DNA from: an uncultured Acidimicrobiales bacterium | GTDB taxonomy: Bacteria; Actinomycetota; Acidimicrobiia; Acidimicrobiales; SZUA-35 | Reading direction: 5' to 3' | DNA: 49,489 nucleotides | Assembly (NCBI GenBank): GCA_938002965.1 | Contig: CALKZY010000057.1 | Location: 1 to 49,489 of the forward strand | Part shown: piece after piece, positions 6,969 through 14,170 of the stretch | How the letters are laid out: every line of letters begins with the position of its first letter | Numbering within the stretch: the stretch's first letter is position 1 | Program-made: the position numbers and the translations under genes | Notes under the pieces: generated by a model | Told to the model about the DNA's origin: nothing | Seen by the model: only the letters and a program-made list of their open reading frames with translations | The model's database searches: none

Positions 6969-7574
6969 GTGGACATGCCAGCGATTATCAAACGACGACG
7001 CAGCGAACTCGGAATCTCACAAGCCGAACTAGGCGACAAAGCCGGGATCACGGCCCGACAAGTAGCCCGCTACGAATCAGGCGAACAACAACCGTTGTTA
7101 AACGTCGCCGTGCGAATAGCGACCGCCCTCGAAATCTCCCTCGAAGAACTAGCCGGCCAACTCAACAACGAACTCGACCTCTCCGGCCAATGGTGGGCCG
7201 GATGGCAAACCACCCGAGACGGCAAACCCCACCACGCCGTCCAACAAGTCGACGCCAACCACCAAGGCCGACACCTCAACGTCTCAGCCGAACGAACCGC
7301 CCCAACATCAGAAGGCGGATTCGGATGGGTCGGCGAATTCCGACTCTGGGACAACGAAGTCCTCATCGGCTGGTACCGAGGCCTCGACGGCGACGTCACC
7401 TCCAAAGGCACCATGTACTTCGTCATCGAGGAGAACGGCAACATCACCGGACGAGGAAGATGGGTCGGCAAATCCTTCGACGGACCAATCATCACCGGCT
7501 CAGCATCATTAGCTCGAACCCCAGACGAAGCCGAAACCCTCCTCAACCGCCTCACCGAAGAAATCAGCCAATGA
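6969..7574 (+). CDS. XRE-family regulator with C-terminal beta-barrel-like domain
   Basis: The 201-residue protein has an N-terminal HTH_3 domain (about 7-60: LGISQAELGDKAGITARQVARYESGEQ) and a W/G-rich beta domain (about 68-185: LSGQWWAGWQTT...GEFRLWDNEVLIGWYRG...GRGRWVGKSFDGPIITG) that looks like a ligand- or effector-sensing barrel. The start is GTG 6969 or ATG 6975. It sits where AICEs carry their master repressor (KorSA-type) and is divergent from the transfer operon, with three operator-like dyads between them. It probably silences transfer and excision. Its stop overlaps the CutA start (ATGA), so the regulator and two small metabolic-type genes form an operon. Confidence 0.8.
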   Translation: MDMPAIIKRRRSELGISQAELGDKAGITARQVARYESGEQQPLLNVAVRIATALEISLEELAGQLNNELDLSGQWWAGWQTTRDGKPHHAVQQVDANHQGRHLNVSAERTAPTSEGGFGWVGEFRLWDNEVLIGWYRGLDGDVTSKGTMYFVIEENGNITGRGRWVGKSFDGPIITGSASLARTPDEAETLLNRLTEEISQ

Positions 7575-7903
7575 CCCAGCTCGTCGACGTCACCATCACC
7601 GCCCCCGATGCCGACTGGCTACGAAACCACTGCGCCACGTTGGTCGAGCAACGCCTAGCCGCCAGCGCCAACATCATCCCAACCATCGAATCCGTCTACC
7701 GATGGCATGGCGAGATTCACCAGGCCACCGAGGCCTACGCCATCCTCCACACCACCGGCGACTGCGTACCCCAGATCATTCGGCTGACTAACGACGCCCA
7801 CCCCTACGACATCGTGCACGTCCTAGCCAAGAACATCGACCAGGCCGACGACGACTACCGAACCTGGTTGCTGGCCAACACAAGCCCAGCAGTCAGCACG
7901 TGA
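7571..7903 (+). CDS. cutA: CutA1-like divalent-ion tolerance protein
   Basis: The 110-residue protein is the usual CutA length and has the family pattern LVDVTITAPDADWLRNHCATLVEQRLAASANIIPTIESVYRWHGEIHQATEAYAILHTT, a ferredoxin-like fold that forms very stable trimers. CutA is linked to copper tolerance in E. coli, but its molecular role is still unclear. It is translated from an ATGA overlap with the XRE gene and followed 39 nt later by a VOC gene. A cutA copy on a conjugative element is uncommon; it may be passenger DNA or may modify the host stress response. Confidence 0.8.
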   Translation: MTQLVDVTITAPDADWLRNHCATLVEQRLAASANIIPTIESVYRWHGEIHQATEAYAILHTTGDCVPQIIRLTNDAHPYDIVHVLAKNIDQADDDYRTWLLANTSPAVST

Positions 7904-7942
7904 GCGATGTCGCTGCGAAAGACCGCTAACCGAGGCGAATCA

Positions 7943-8338
7943 ATGAGCGCGCCAACAAACCGAGTTTGCCACTTCGTCATCGACTGCTCCGACCTCGACC
8001 GGGCAACCGAATTCTGGACGACCGCACTCTACGCCAACGTTGTAACCGTCAATCCTCAAAGCACCGACATCTACCGCAAACTCCGACTACCGAACTCCGA
8101 TATCAACATCCTGCTGCAACAAACCGACGATCCGCCCAAGACAGAGAAGTCCAGGATGCACCTCGACATTGAAACCGAGGACGTCGACGCAGAAGTCCGC
8201 CGGCTCGTTGCCCTAGGCGCCATCAAGGTCGATCACCAACAGACCCGCGGCTGGGACTTCTGGATTCTGGCCGATCCAGACGGAAACGAGATCTGCGTCC
8301 TAGATGCCACGGCCCTTTCTGCAGTCAGGCCGAGATAA
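7943..8338 (+). CDS. VOC (glyoxalase/bleomycin-resistance fold) protein
   Basis: The 131-residue protein starts at ATG 7943 with GAGGCG upstream. It shows two beta-alpha-beta-beta-beta modules: VCHFVIDCSDLDRATEFWTTAL in the first, and MHLDIETEDVDAEVRRLVALGA with DFWILADPDGNEICVLD in the second. This is the Glyoxalase_6-type pattern. Metal ligands may include H in VCHFVID, H in MHLDIE and E in NEICV. Such proteins are dioxygenases, isomerases or resistance proteins; the substrate cannot be told. It is probably the last gene of the XRE-cutA operon. Confidence 0.75.
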   Translation: MSAPTNRVCHFVIDCSDLDRATEFWTTALYANVVTVNPQSTDIYRKLRLPNSDINILLQQTDDPPKTEKSRMHLDIETEDVDAEVRRLVALGAIKVDHQQTRGWDFWILADPDGNEICVLDATALSAVRPR

Positions 8339-8471
8339 GGCGCTCCGGTTGCTTGAATCGGTGCGGGAATCGAGGCCCTGCGAGGGGACATGACCAGATA
8401 ACTCCACGCTTGAACCTGGTCGGTTGGGCTCGTCTGGTGTGCGTCGTGTCGACTGGTGGAAGTCGGTGCCG

Positions 8472-9329
8472 CTATGGCCTAACAAGATTCGGAATTTCCA
8501 GCCAACCCCCGAAGAAGTCGTTGGGTTCGTCTGAGCCGCTGACGCTGGCTTGTTTTTGGTGGAGATCGTGTTCTCGGTCTCCGGTCAGGTTGGCGCCGGA
8601 TGCTCCGTAGAAGATGTGGACGATGCCAGCGTCGTCTTTGGTGCCGAGGCCTTCGCCTGGTGCACCGACAGCTAGGTCGTCGATGCCATCTCCATTGAAG
8701 TCACCTGTCGCTGTCGGCGATCCTGTTGCCATCGGCGCTATTGGACCTGGATTATGACTGAGCCAGCTGTTCTCCTGGAAATCTATAGCTATCGACTGCC
8801 ACGTAGAACAGTTGATCCTCGTAAAGTGAAGGTGATGGCCACTGCCCAAAGGCTCGGTGTGTCCTGTATTGCCTTCGAGGCCAAGCACCTCCCCTTGGCG
8901 CACTTTGGCACCTAGTGAAACTTGCACGGAACCGAATTTCATATGGGCATAGACGGTGCAGGTATTGTCGTAATGCTTGAGCACCACATGGTTGCCTAAA
9001 CCCTGTCCAGTTTGGTCTGTCACATGAGTTGTGATCCCTGTGACGACTCCTGGCGCGCTAGCCCAAATTTCCTTCTTTCCGGCGAGAACCCAATCGTATG
9101 CGTACCGAGTTGAGTTGTACTGATGAGATGTCGATCCGCCAGGTCCTTGCGTGAGATTAGCCGCAGTTCCCAATTCGTATGGTAGATAATATGTGACTGT
9201 AGAATCAGCAGCATGAACAGCGGATCCCGTAAAAGAAAGCAGGATCAATAGGCCTAGAACGGCGACTAGACGAGTTCGACCACTAAGAATCCGTATGTGA
9301 ACACCATCGCTACGGCCAAATGTTGTCAT
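8472..9329 (-). CDS. Second secreted M23 peptidase with truncated FG-GAP tail
   Basis: The 285-residue protein starts at ATG 9329, directly after GGAGGGAAGC, nearly the same ribosome-binding context as its paralogue at 349-1212. It has a signal peptide (LVAVLGLLILLSFTGSAVHA) and an M23 domain with H...YAYDW for the first metal motif and HHLHF for HxH. One FG-GAP blade (DFNGDGIDDLAVGAPGE) is followed by the start of another (EPNDFFGGW...) where the protein ends. The catalytic set looks complete, so it is likely an active peptidoglycan endopeptidase. Having two diverged copies on one element suggests different targets or timing. Confidence 0.8.
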   Translation of the reverse strand: MTTFGRSDGVHIRILSGRTRLVAVLGLLILLSFTGSAVHAADSTVTYYLPYELGTAANLTQGPGGSTSHQYNSTRYAYDWVLAGKKEIWASAPGVVTGITTHVTDQTGQGLGNHVVLKHYDNTCTVYAHMKFGSVQVSLGAKVRQGEVLGLEGNTGHTEPLGSGHHLHFTRINCSTWQSIAIDFQENSWLSHNPGPIAPMATGSPTATGDFNGDGIDDLAVGAPGEGLGTKDDAGIVHIFYGASGANLTGDREHDLHQKQASVSGSDEPNDFFGGWLEIPNLVRP

Positions 9330-9539
9330 GCTTCCCTCCACGTTCAACGAACATTTTCGCCCTAGTTTAGCTTCAATGCGGCGGATCGCTATATAGGCAA
9401 TTGTTACTACAAATAGCTGATAAACGTCGCGCGCTAATAAGGGTGACGAGCGTTTCCAATCGCCTACAAGTATTTGATGGCGTTGAAGATCCTGTCGTCA
9501 GCTAGCCGACTGCACTCCAGAACGGCAACTGGAGCATGG

Positions 9540-11330
9540 TCAGTTCTTCGATTTCTCCATATCATCAAAGACGGCGTGCGACGTAACGTCCTCGATCCCC
9601 TGAACAACACGATCAAGCCGATCGCTGATAAAGCCATCGTAATCGTTTTTTTGGACGCAGCCCCCAGCAGCAGCGTCGATTAGATGAGTCTTGAAGATGT
9701 CAAGGTAATCGGTGTCACGCTCCTGGCTGCTGATTTCCTCGAGGTATACACTCGGTGCCTTCTTGCCGATTGATTGGTTAGTCGTCTTGTCGATCAGCGT
9801 TCGGTTCAATATCAGTTCAGGCGACAATTCAGATGTTGTCGACGAGAGGTAGGCCTTTGGGAAGACGTGATGCGAGTCGATTTCCTTTCCAAGCAAGGCC
9901 GACCGGGTGATCTTCTCTCCGTCGTGGAAATCCCGCGCACCGAGTCGCACGGTGAGTGCAAGGATGGCCGCGTAGAGCGCCTTTCGGCGAGTGGTAGCAT
10001 TCGCAATCGTCGATCTTGTCAGAGAGAATGCTGCGACCGCTTCTGGGGCCGGCTCTCCTTCGTCTGGAAGCCACTTCTTAAGTTTGATATAGTCGGCGCC
10101 TGCCTGACTATTCGCTCCCTGGTCGAAGTTTGAGGTGAAGACGGTGCACCAGAAGTATTGCCGTAGCCGTTCTTTGGCCGGACCCTGCTTAATTGGTTTC
10201 AAATCCTGGATCTCAGGCCAAGTCGCTGCCATCGGCAGTAGAACCATGCCATAAGGGAGTAGCTTTTTCGTCAGGACGCCGCACTCGCTCTCTAGCATCT
10301 TCAGCACCCCGTCCAGGCCGCCAACGATCTTGTCCCAGTTGGCTTCGACTTCCTCGGCAGTAAGTTTCTTCAAAACGTCGGCGCGCTGGGCCGAGTTGCG
10401 CGCCCGCAAGGATGTTGCTTGTAAGACACTGTAGGGATCGAGATCAAAATCCTCTTCAGAAAGAGAAGGGAAGTCGATCGTGGCTTGTTCCCAAAGATCT
10501 CTTAAGTAGACCTTTTTTGGGAAGAAGCGCGCTGTCAGTAGTTCGAACACACCGAGTGGTTTCGCAGTCCGGTTCAGTGTTTCGAACACAGTGCAAACTG
10601 CTTCGATCTCTGTTTCCTTGGGGAGTTCGATGACCGGGAAGCCGTAAGTTCGCAGAGGATTTAGGTATGTGTCGCGAACGAACCAAAGGAGGTCGAGAAT
10701 CTCTTGCTCAGAGACGCCGTCAATACTGCGTCGCTTGCTAAAGTCGACGATCCATTGATCAACTTTCCAGATTTGATTCAATGGGAGCACAGCGTTGTCT
10801 AGCTGCCAGTTGCGATCTGATGCCTGCTTAAGATTGTCGTCTTCGCTACGGCCTATCCAATGGATCGAGTTGTCCCAGTCGATTTCCGACTTCGGGCGCA
10901 TTTCTCTCCATCCATCGCTAACGATGCTCTCTAAGTTGAGGAAGTAGAACTCTGACCCGCCGCCGGCGAGCGAGTGCAGGATCGAGGTAAGGCGCTGTTG
11001 GCCATCGAGGACAACCTGATCCGGTACGACTGTGGGCCCTCGTTCCTTAGTCCCGGCGAATTGACGGGTTTTTAGTTGCTCATCGGATTTGTCAATATCC
11101 CAGAACAGCAGGGTGCCGACAGGGAACCTGCGCATGATGCTGGTAAGGAGCTCCGCAGTTCGGCGGGGTTCCCACGTAAAGTCGCGCTGAAAATCCGGAA
11201 GCCCGAGCTTCCCGGAAGTGATCGACCCGATCAATTGACCAACCTGGAGAGGATTCGTCTCATAGACAGGGTCAGACGAGTAGGGGTTTGAGTCAAAGTC
11301 GGTCACTTGATTGTCGAACTGATCGGCCAT
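9540..11330 (-). CDS. GmrSD/DUF262-family restriction-type protein (DUF262 + HNH-like)
   Basis: The 596-residue protein (start ATG 11330; ATG 11393 is possible) has an N-terminal DUF262 domain with LPDFQRDFTWEPRRTAELLTSI and the nucleotide-binding signature LDGQQRLTS. The C-terminal HNH-like DUF1524-type domain shows DSHHVFPKAYL and LILNRTLID. The two parts correspond to GmrS and GmrD fused in one chain. GmrSD is a type IV enzyme that cuts DNA with modified cytosines, and DUF262 proteins are widespread in phage defence. Here it is probably anti-phage cargo. It is clearly less GC-rich than the chromosomal genes of the window, a sign of separate acquisition. Confidence 0.8.
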   Translation of the reverse strand: MADQFDNQVTDFDSNPYSSDPVYETNPLQVGQLIGSITSGKLGLPDFQRDFTWEPRRTAELLTSIMRRFPVGTLLFWDIDKSDEQLKTRQFAGTKERGPTVVPDQVVLDGQQRLTSILHSLAGGGSEFYFLNLESIVSDGWREMRPKSEIDWDNSIHWIGRSEDDNLKQASDRNWQLDNAVLPLNQIWKVDQWIVDFSKRRSIDGVSEQEILDLLWFVRDTYLNPLRTYGFPVIELPKETEIEAVCTVFETLNRTAKPLGVFELLTARFFPKKVYLRDLWEQATIDFPSLSEEDFDLDPYSVLQATSLRARNSAQRADVLKKLTAEEVEANWDKIVGGLDGVLKMLESECGVLTKKLLPYGMVLLPMAATWPEIQDLKPIKQGPAKERLRQYFWCTVFTSNFDQGANSQAGADYIKLKKWLPDEGEPAPEAVAAFSLTRSTIANATTRRKALYAAILALTVRLGARDFHDGEKITRSALLGKEIDSHHVFPKAYLSSTTSELSPELILNRTLIDKTTNQSIGKKAPSVYLEEISSQERDTDYLDIFKTHLIDAAAGGCVQKNDYDGFISDRLDRVVQGIEDVTSHAVFDDMEKSKN

Positions 11331-11405
11331 GTTGCTGACCCTACCCGATAGGCCGCCGTCCGACTGGTTGGGTTGAGACCAGAGCCTTTCCATATGACCT
11401 AACAA

Positions 11406-11576
11406 ATGTAGTTCGGGCGCGTAGACAGGAAGTGGTGGATCACAAATGGCCCAGCTTGTATCAGCGAGGCCGAGCAGCGACGTTAGTTATAACTCCTCAT
11501 AGTATGTGTGATGTGGTTATCGCTTTGCTGATGGCGGAAGCTCGGCCCCGGCTGTGGATAGCCCTCGGCGAGGTTC
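11406..11576. other. Right-end intergenic region of the element
   Basis: The stretch between the GmrSD 5' end and the right arm sites has no recognisable gene. It should hold the GmrSD promoter; I see no strong -10/-35 pair. Short ORFs here are not conserved-looking. Confidence 0.4.
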
Positions 11577-11608
11577 TGCCAACCAACTTGCTAACCACGG
11601 TGCCAACC
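11577..11608. promoter_or_regulatory. Right-end integrase arm-type sites
   Basis: Three copies with an exact 12-bp period: TGCCAACC (11577-11584), TGCTAACC (11589-11596) and TGCCAACC (11601-11608). They match the left-end pair at 286-305 in sequence and period, and end 85 bp before the C2 core. Confidence 0.75.
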
Positions 11609-11693
11609 GACTGACAGCAGTGTATGGCACTGCATGGCAGGTAGCCAGTCAGGCAGAGCCGATGCGAGCGACCTGCGGCACCCCAATACGCGG

Positions 11694-11750
11694 TTTGAAG
11701 GCGGGGGAGCCCACCAGGCGCTCAGACACCTCCACCCAGCAATCTAGCGG
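11694..11750. repeat. Core repeat C2: attR of the AICE and left core of cassette A
   Basis: It is identical over 57 bp to 194-250 but not joined to a tRNA 3' half, so it is a remnant of the tRNA-Sec 5' half. It closes the AICE and opens the next unit. Confidence 0.9.
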
Positions 11751-11785
11751 AAATCGATGCTAGCCGGATGGCCTGAATCTGCTGT

Positions 11786-11827
11786 TGGGGGCCAAACTGG
11801 GCCCAAAGTGGCTCCCAGAATGGCTCC
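11786..11827. repeat. 12-bp-period arm-type repeats, left end of cassette A
   Basis: TGGGGGCC (11786), TGGGCCC (11798), TGGCTCC (11809) and TGGCTCC (11821) follow each other with 11-12-bp spacing. The first begins 36 bp after core C2, the same distance as in the AICE and cassette B. Confidence 0.65.
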
Positions 11828-12124
11828 GTCGAGGTCTGGCCTGGCCGCTGTCGAACCGGGGTGAACGTCTATGTTCGACGGGCGCTCGCTCCATCGGCGG
11901 GGGATCTCACCCTGCCGGACCAGGGCATTGGTCCCCTGAGTTCGTCGCCAGCCCAGCTCGCTCCATGTCGATCAAAGTCGGCGGCATCGACCATGCCGTT
12001 CTCCGAGTTGTCGTCGACTGTTCGGACTTCGAAACCCGCTCGCGACCTATCACGTCCAGCGCGGTGATCTCACAGGCATCCAGTTTCGTTGTCTGGGCTT
12101 GCATTGCCAGTATCCCCGCCAGGC

Positions 12125-12504
12125 CTAGGTCTCGGCTCCTCCAATGGGGAGCGCTCGAATGCGCAACCGAGTTGGGCTGAGCGACACGATCGCGCCGGCG
12201 ACCAGTTCCGGTTCGATGGCACTGAGGTTGGCCACGAGGAGCTCGGCGTGAACGGCCGGTGGCCGATCGGCGACGTCTCGTAGCAACACCACCGAAGGTG
12301 TCGACGCACGGCGTGTGGCCAAAAGCATTGCGAAGTCAGAGTCTGCGGTGATGACGACCGCATCATTCTCGGCTGCCTAATCGAAGATCTCGTCGTCGGA
12401 TGCTGTCAGCAGCCCATGCTCACCGACATGGCCGCGCTGTGGCCCTCGGCATTGAGTACGCTGACAACCTGGGGTGACAGGTTGGCGTCAAGAAGGTAGT
12501 TCAC
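12125..12504 (-). pseudogene. DUF5615 PIN-like toxin, broken by frameshift and amber codon
   Basis: Starting at GTG 12504, which overlaps the DUF433 stop by GTGA, the minus strand reads VNYLLDANLSPQVVSVLNAEGHSA. It then needs a frame change for HVGEHGLLTASDDEIFD, meets TAG, and continues AAENDAVVITADSDFAMLLA...RALPIGGAET to 12125. LLDANLSP, GLLTASDDEI and ITADSDF are the acidic motifs of DUF5615 (VapC-like PIN fold) toxins, normally encoded after a DUF433 antitoxin. One frameshift and one nonsense codon mean the toxin is dead while the antitoxin is intact. Confidence 0.75.
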
Positions 12505-12731
12505 GCTGTTTGCGCGAGCGGAAGATCTCGTTCGTTGACTCGCGCTGCCCCGAAAGCCGGAGCGGCAGAGATGTCTTCGTTTTCGAGATACGGGTAATCG
12601 GAGAGGATCTGCTCGCGGGTTTGGCCGGCAGCCAGTTGGCCAAGGATCATGCCAACGGTCACCCTTAGGTCACGAATGCACGGCAGGCCGCCCATTCGAT
12701 TTGGGTCGACGGTGATCCGCTCAAGGCTCAT
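12501..12731 (-). CDS. DUF433 antitoxin-like protein
   Basis: The 76-residue protein has the DUF433 pattern ITVDPNRMGGLPCIRDLRVTVGMILGQLAAGQTREQILSDYPYLENEDISAAPAFGA: a short N-terminal strand, then a helix-turn-helix. DUF433 proteins pair with DUF5615 toxins as type II systems. Here the reading frame is intact and overlaps the start of the disabled toxin by 4 nt. It may now be a solitary regulator or an anti-addiction factor against related toxins. Confidence 0.8.
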   Translation of the reverse strand: MSLERITVDPNRMGGLPCIRDLRVTVGMILGQLAAGQTREQILSDYPYLENEDISAAPAFGAARVNERDLPLAQTA

Positions 12732-12794
12732 GGCAGTATTGTAATCGACGGCCTAAGTGTGGTCGATGAATGGCGACCTTGCCTACCTGTGGTG

Positions 12795-12813
12795 GGAGCC
12801 AGCCTGGGCGCCA
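12795..12813. repeat. 12-bp-period arm-type repeats, right end of cassette A
   Basis: GGAGCCA (12795-12801) and GGCGCCA (12807-12813) are 12 bp apart and end 93 bp before core C3. They are inverted relative to the left-end TGGCTCC copies. Confidence 0.6.
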
Positions 12814-12906
12814 TCGACTTCGAACCAATGCGGACCGAATCGGACTTGAGCGACCAGTCAAAGGGGTGAATCGGCCCCCTCCGCTATTCACGAACCCTCT
12901 GCCAGT

Positions 12907-12977
12907 CTTTGAAGGCGGGGGAGGCCCACGTGTGCGAGCACCCAGCGCTCAGACACCTCCGTGCCTGAATGTAGCGG
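12907..12977. repeat. Core repeat C3: partial tRNA-Sec 5' half with D-loop insertion
   Basis: It has the anticodon-side CTTTGAAGGCGGGGGAGGCC, a D-arm region enlarged by a GTGCGAGCAC dyad, the CGCTCAGACACCTCC acceptor/D side, and TGTAGCGG upstream. It is clearly related to 194-250 but longer and diverged. Confidence 0.8.
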
Positions 12978-13013
12978 ATCTTGGAGGCGGTGGAATGCTC
13001 CGAAACCGCTGCT

Positions 13014-13055
13014 AGGGGCCAAACTGGGCCCAAAAGTGGCTCCCAGAATGGCTCC
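13014..13055. repeat. 12-bp-period arm-type repeats, left end of cassette B
   Basis: AGGGGCC (13014), TGGGCCC (13025), TGGCTCC (13037) and TGGCTCC (13049) follow with 11-12-bp spacing. The block is nearly identical to that of cassette A at 11786-11827, with one inserted A. Confidence 0.65.
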
Positions 13056-13183
13056 CTCATCGTCTGGAGTGGACTTTAGTGAACTGAGGCGAACCCCTAC
13101 GTTCGGGCTGATCCCCGCTCTATGGGCGGGAGGTCGTAGTTGGCGCTCTCGTCCTAGTCTCTTCGATCCTCTACAATAAAGGA

Positions 13184-13429
13184 ATGGCCACGACCTTCGA
13201 GCTTCCAGAAGAGCTGTACCGGCGCCTCGCCGATGTGGCAGCGGAGCGTGGAGTTTCGGCGCGTCAGCTCATCGTTGATGTCCTGTCGAGGCAATTCCAA
13301 TCGAGTGGTGACGCTCAGGATGATCCATTCGAAGCGTTCATCGGCGGCTTTGATAGTGGGGATCCGGATTGGGCGTCGACTGACACGGCTGTCTTGCGTC
13401 AGCAGGCGGCTGCCCGCCGAGCTGAGTAG
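13184..13429 (+). CDS. VapB-type antitoxin (ribbon-helix-helix-like)
   Basis: The 81-residue protein has an N-terminal RHH-like segment TFELPEELYRRLADVAAERGVSARQLIVDVLSRQF (about 3-38) and an acidic C-terminal tail (DDPFEAFIGGF) of the type that wraps around PIN toxins. It binds its own operator and neutralises the toxin encoded 8 bp downstream. AAAGGA lies almost against the ATG, so the start may be weak or the mRNA nearly leaderless. It is intact, and with vapC is the only cargo of cassette B. Confidence 0.75.
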   Translation: MATTFELPEELYRRLADVAAERGVSARQLIVDVLSRQFQSSGDAQDDPFEAFIGGFDSGDPDWASTDTAVLRQQAAARRAE

Positions 13430-13437
13430 ACCCCTCG

Positions 13438-13848
13438 GTGCTCCTGGTCGATACCAACGTTTGGCTTGCTGCCGCTGATCAGCGTTCGTCAGACCATGCC
13501 AGATGTTCGAAGCTTCTGCATGATCGGCGCAGCGAGCTTGCTTCGACGTCGTTGGTAATTGCCGAGGCAGCTTGGTTGCTGCTCGATCGATTTGGGCCGA
13601 CGGCCCAGCTGCGGCTGATCTCGATGGTTGTCGCCTCACAAGTCGAAGTGATCGAGGTCTCGGCCAATGACTGGGTGAGGATCCATGAGCTGGTCGGCGT
13701 CTACGCCGATCTTCGTTTGGACGTCGTTGACGCTTCGACCGTGGTGGCTGCGGAACGCCTCGGCATTGAAGAGATAGCCACTATGGATGAACGAGACTTC
13801 CGGGTGATCCGTCCATCACACGTTGACTCGTTTCAGCTGCTTCCCTAA
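13438..13848 (+). CDS. VapC-type PIN-domain toxin
   Basis: The 136-residue PIN protein starts at GTG 13438. Acidic catalytic residues are visible at D5 (LLVDTNVW), E in VIAEAAWLL (about 43), D in RLDVVDAST (about 98-101) and D in MDERDF. VapC toxins are ribonucleases, usually cutting tRNA or rRNA; some cut tRNA anticodon loops. It is coupled to the upstream antitoxin with an 8-bp gap and looks intact. Its placement inside a unit bounded by tRNA-Sec fragments may be an addiction strategy. Confidence 0.85.
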   Translation: MLLVDTNVWLAAADQRSSDHARCSKLLHDRRSELASTSLVIAEAAWLLLDRFGPTAQLRLISMVVASQVEVIEVSANDWVRIHELVGVYADLRLDVVDASTVVAAERLGIEEIATMDERDFRVIRPSHVDSFQLLP

Positions 13849-13859
13849 CTGTCCACCTG

Positions 13860-13878
13860 GGAGCCAGAGTGGGAGCCA
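13860..13878. repeat. 12-bp-period arm-type repeats, right end of cassette B
   Basis: GGAGCCA occurs at 13860-13866 and 13872-13878, exactly 12 bp apart, ending 94 bp before core C4. Confidence 0.65.
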
Positions 13879-13972
13879 TCGGCGGTGAACGTCGTTGAAT
13901 TGGTAGGAGCCAAGACGGCCTATTGGTGCGTCGAAACGACTGTCTGCAAACGCTGCTGAACTACCCTTGCAG

Positions 13973-14043
13973 CCTTTGAAGGCGGGGGAGGCCCACGTGT
14001 GCGAGCACCCAGCGCTCAGACACCTCCACCCAGAGATCTAGCG
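13973..14043. repeat. Core repeat C4: partial tRNA-Sec 5' half
   Basis: It is almost the same as C3 through the D-arm (same GTGCGAGCAC dyad), then CCACCCAGAGATCTAGCGG. It shares a further TTTCGAGTGGTTCGAGAG extension with C6 (15625-15642), showing that C4 and C6 have a common upstream ancestry. Confidence 0.8.
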
Positions 14044-14082
14044 GGTTTCGAGTGGTTCGAGAGTGGATCGAGAGTGGATCAA

Positions 14083-14112
14083 GGAGCCAATCTGGGAGCC
14101 TTAATGGCTCCC
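14083..14112. repeat. Arm-type repeats right of C4
   Basis: GGAGCCA (14083-14089) and GGAGCC (14095-14100) are 12 bp apart, followed by the inverted TGGCTCCC (14105-14112). The block starts 40 bp after core C4. Confidence 0.55.
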
Positions 14113-14133
14113 ATCCGATCAGATTGTCGGCAC

Positions 14134-14170
14134 CCGGCGAATCAGAGTGGACGGTCACGGACGATCAAGG
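14134..14170. repeat. 37-bp repeat, copy 1 (copy 2 at 14930-14966)
   Basis: CCGGCGAATCAG...CACGGACGATCAAGG matches 14930-14966 at 35 of 37 positions. The first copy abuts the arms beside C5; the second follows the toxin-antitoxin remnant at 14832-14908. It is probably a duplicated cassette end. Confidence 0.7.

Larger units (their letters stand above)
194..11693. mobile_element. 11.5-kb AICE-type integrative conjugative element in tRNA-Sec
   Basis: A 57-bp perfect direct repeat at 194-250 and 11694-11750 defines an element of exactly 11,500 bp. Inside are a tyrosine integrase and excisionase near the left end, a Pra-like protein, an HUH-type Rep, a SpdB-like membrane protein and an FtsK-like TraB: the set that defines actinomycete integrative and conjugative elements such as pSAM2, which replicate as rolling circles and transfer double-stranded DNA with TraB. 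Cargo is an XRE-CutA-VOC operon, two M23/FG-GAP secreted proteins and a GmrSD-type restriction protein. Arm-type repeats (TGCTAACC/TGCCAACC, 12-bp period) lie just inside each end. No gene of the core set is visibly broken, so the element may still be mobile. Several cargo genes are visibly more AT-rich than the chromosomal part. Confidence 0.85.
11694..12906. mobile_element. Cassette A: 1.21-kb att-bounded unit with decayed DUF433/DUF5615 pair
   Basis: It is bounded by tRNA-derived cores C2 (11694) and C3 (12907) with inner 12-bp-period repeats at each end (11786-11827 and 12795-12813). It contains no recombinase. The only recognisable genes are a DUF433 antitoxin and a broken DUF5615 toxin on the minus strand. 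About 200 bp at its left end (core, spacer, arms and the following 75 bp) resemble the left end of cassette B. The 11850-12120 stretch has short unassigned ORFs only. Confidence 0.65.
12732..13183. other. Gene-free junction of cassettes A and B
   Basis: The stretch holds the right arms of cassette A, core C3, the left arms of cassette B and a 75-bp segment (about 13061-13135) that resembles 11829-11903. It ends with the VapB promoter region. No gene is recognisable. Confidence 0.6.
12907..13972. mobile_element. Cassette B: 1.07-kb att-bounded unit carrying only VapBC
   Basis: It is bounded by cores C3 and C4, which share the same D-loop insertion. Inner repeats lie at 13014-13055 (left, 36 bp from the core) and 13860-13878 (right, about 95 bp from the core). 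Between them lies one intact type II toxin-antitoxin pair and no recombinase, so movement would need an integrase in trans. Confidence 0.65.

Noticed and set aside
7925..7937. GCTAACCGAGGCG matches the left-end sequence at 299-311
   Set aside because: A single copy without the 12-bp partner, just before the VOC start codon; probably chance or a ribosome-binding-site context.
9812..10133. Short frames within the GmrSD gene considered as separate genes
   Set aside because: The main frame carries DUF262 and HNH motifs continuously across this region.
11850..12120. Short ORFs on both strands of cassette A
   Set aside because: No family, start signal or consistent frame could be seen; treated as non-coding or decayed DNA.
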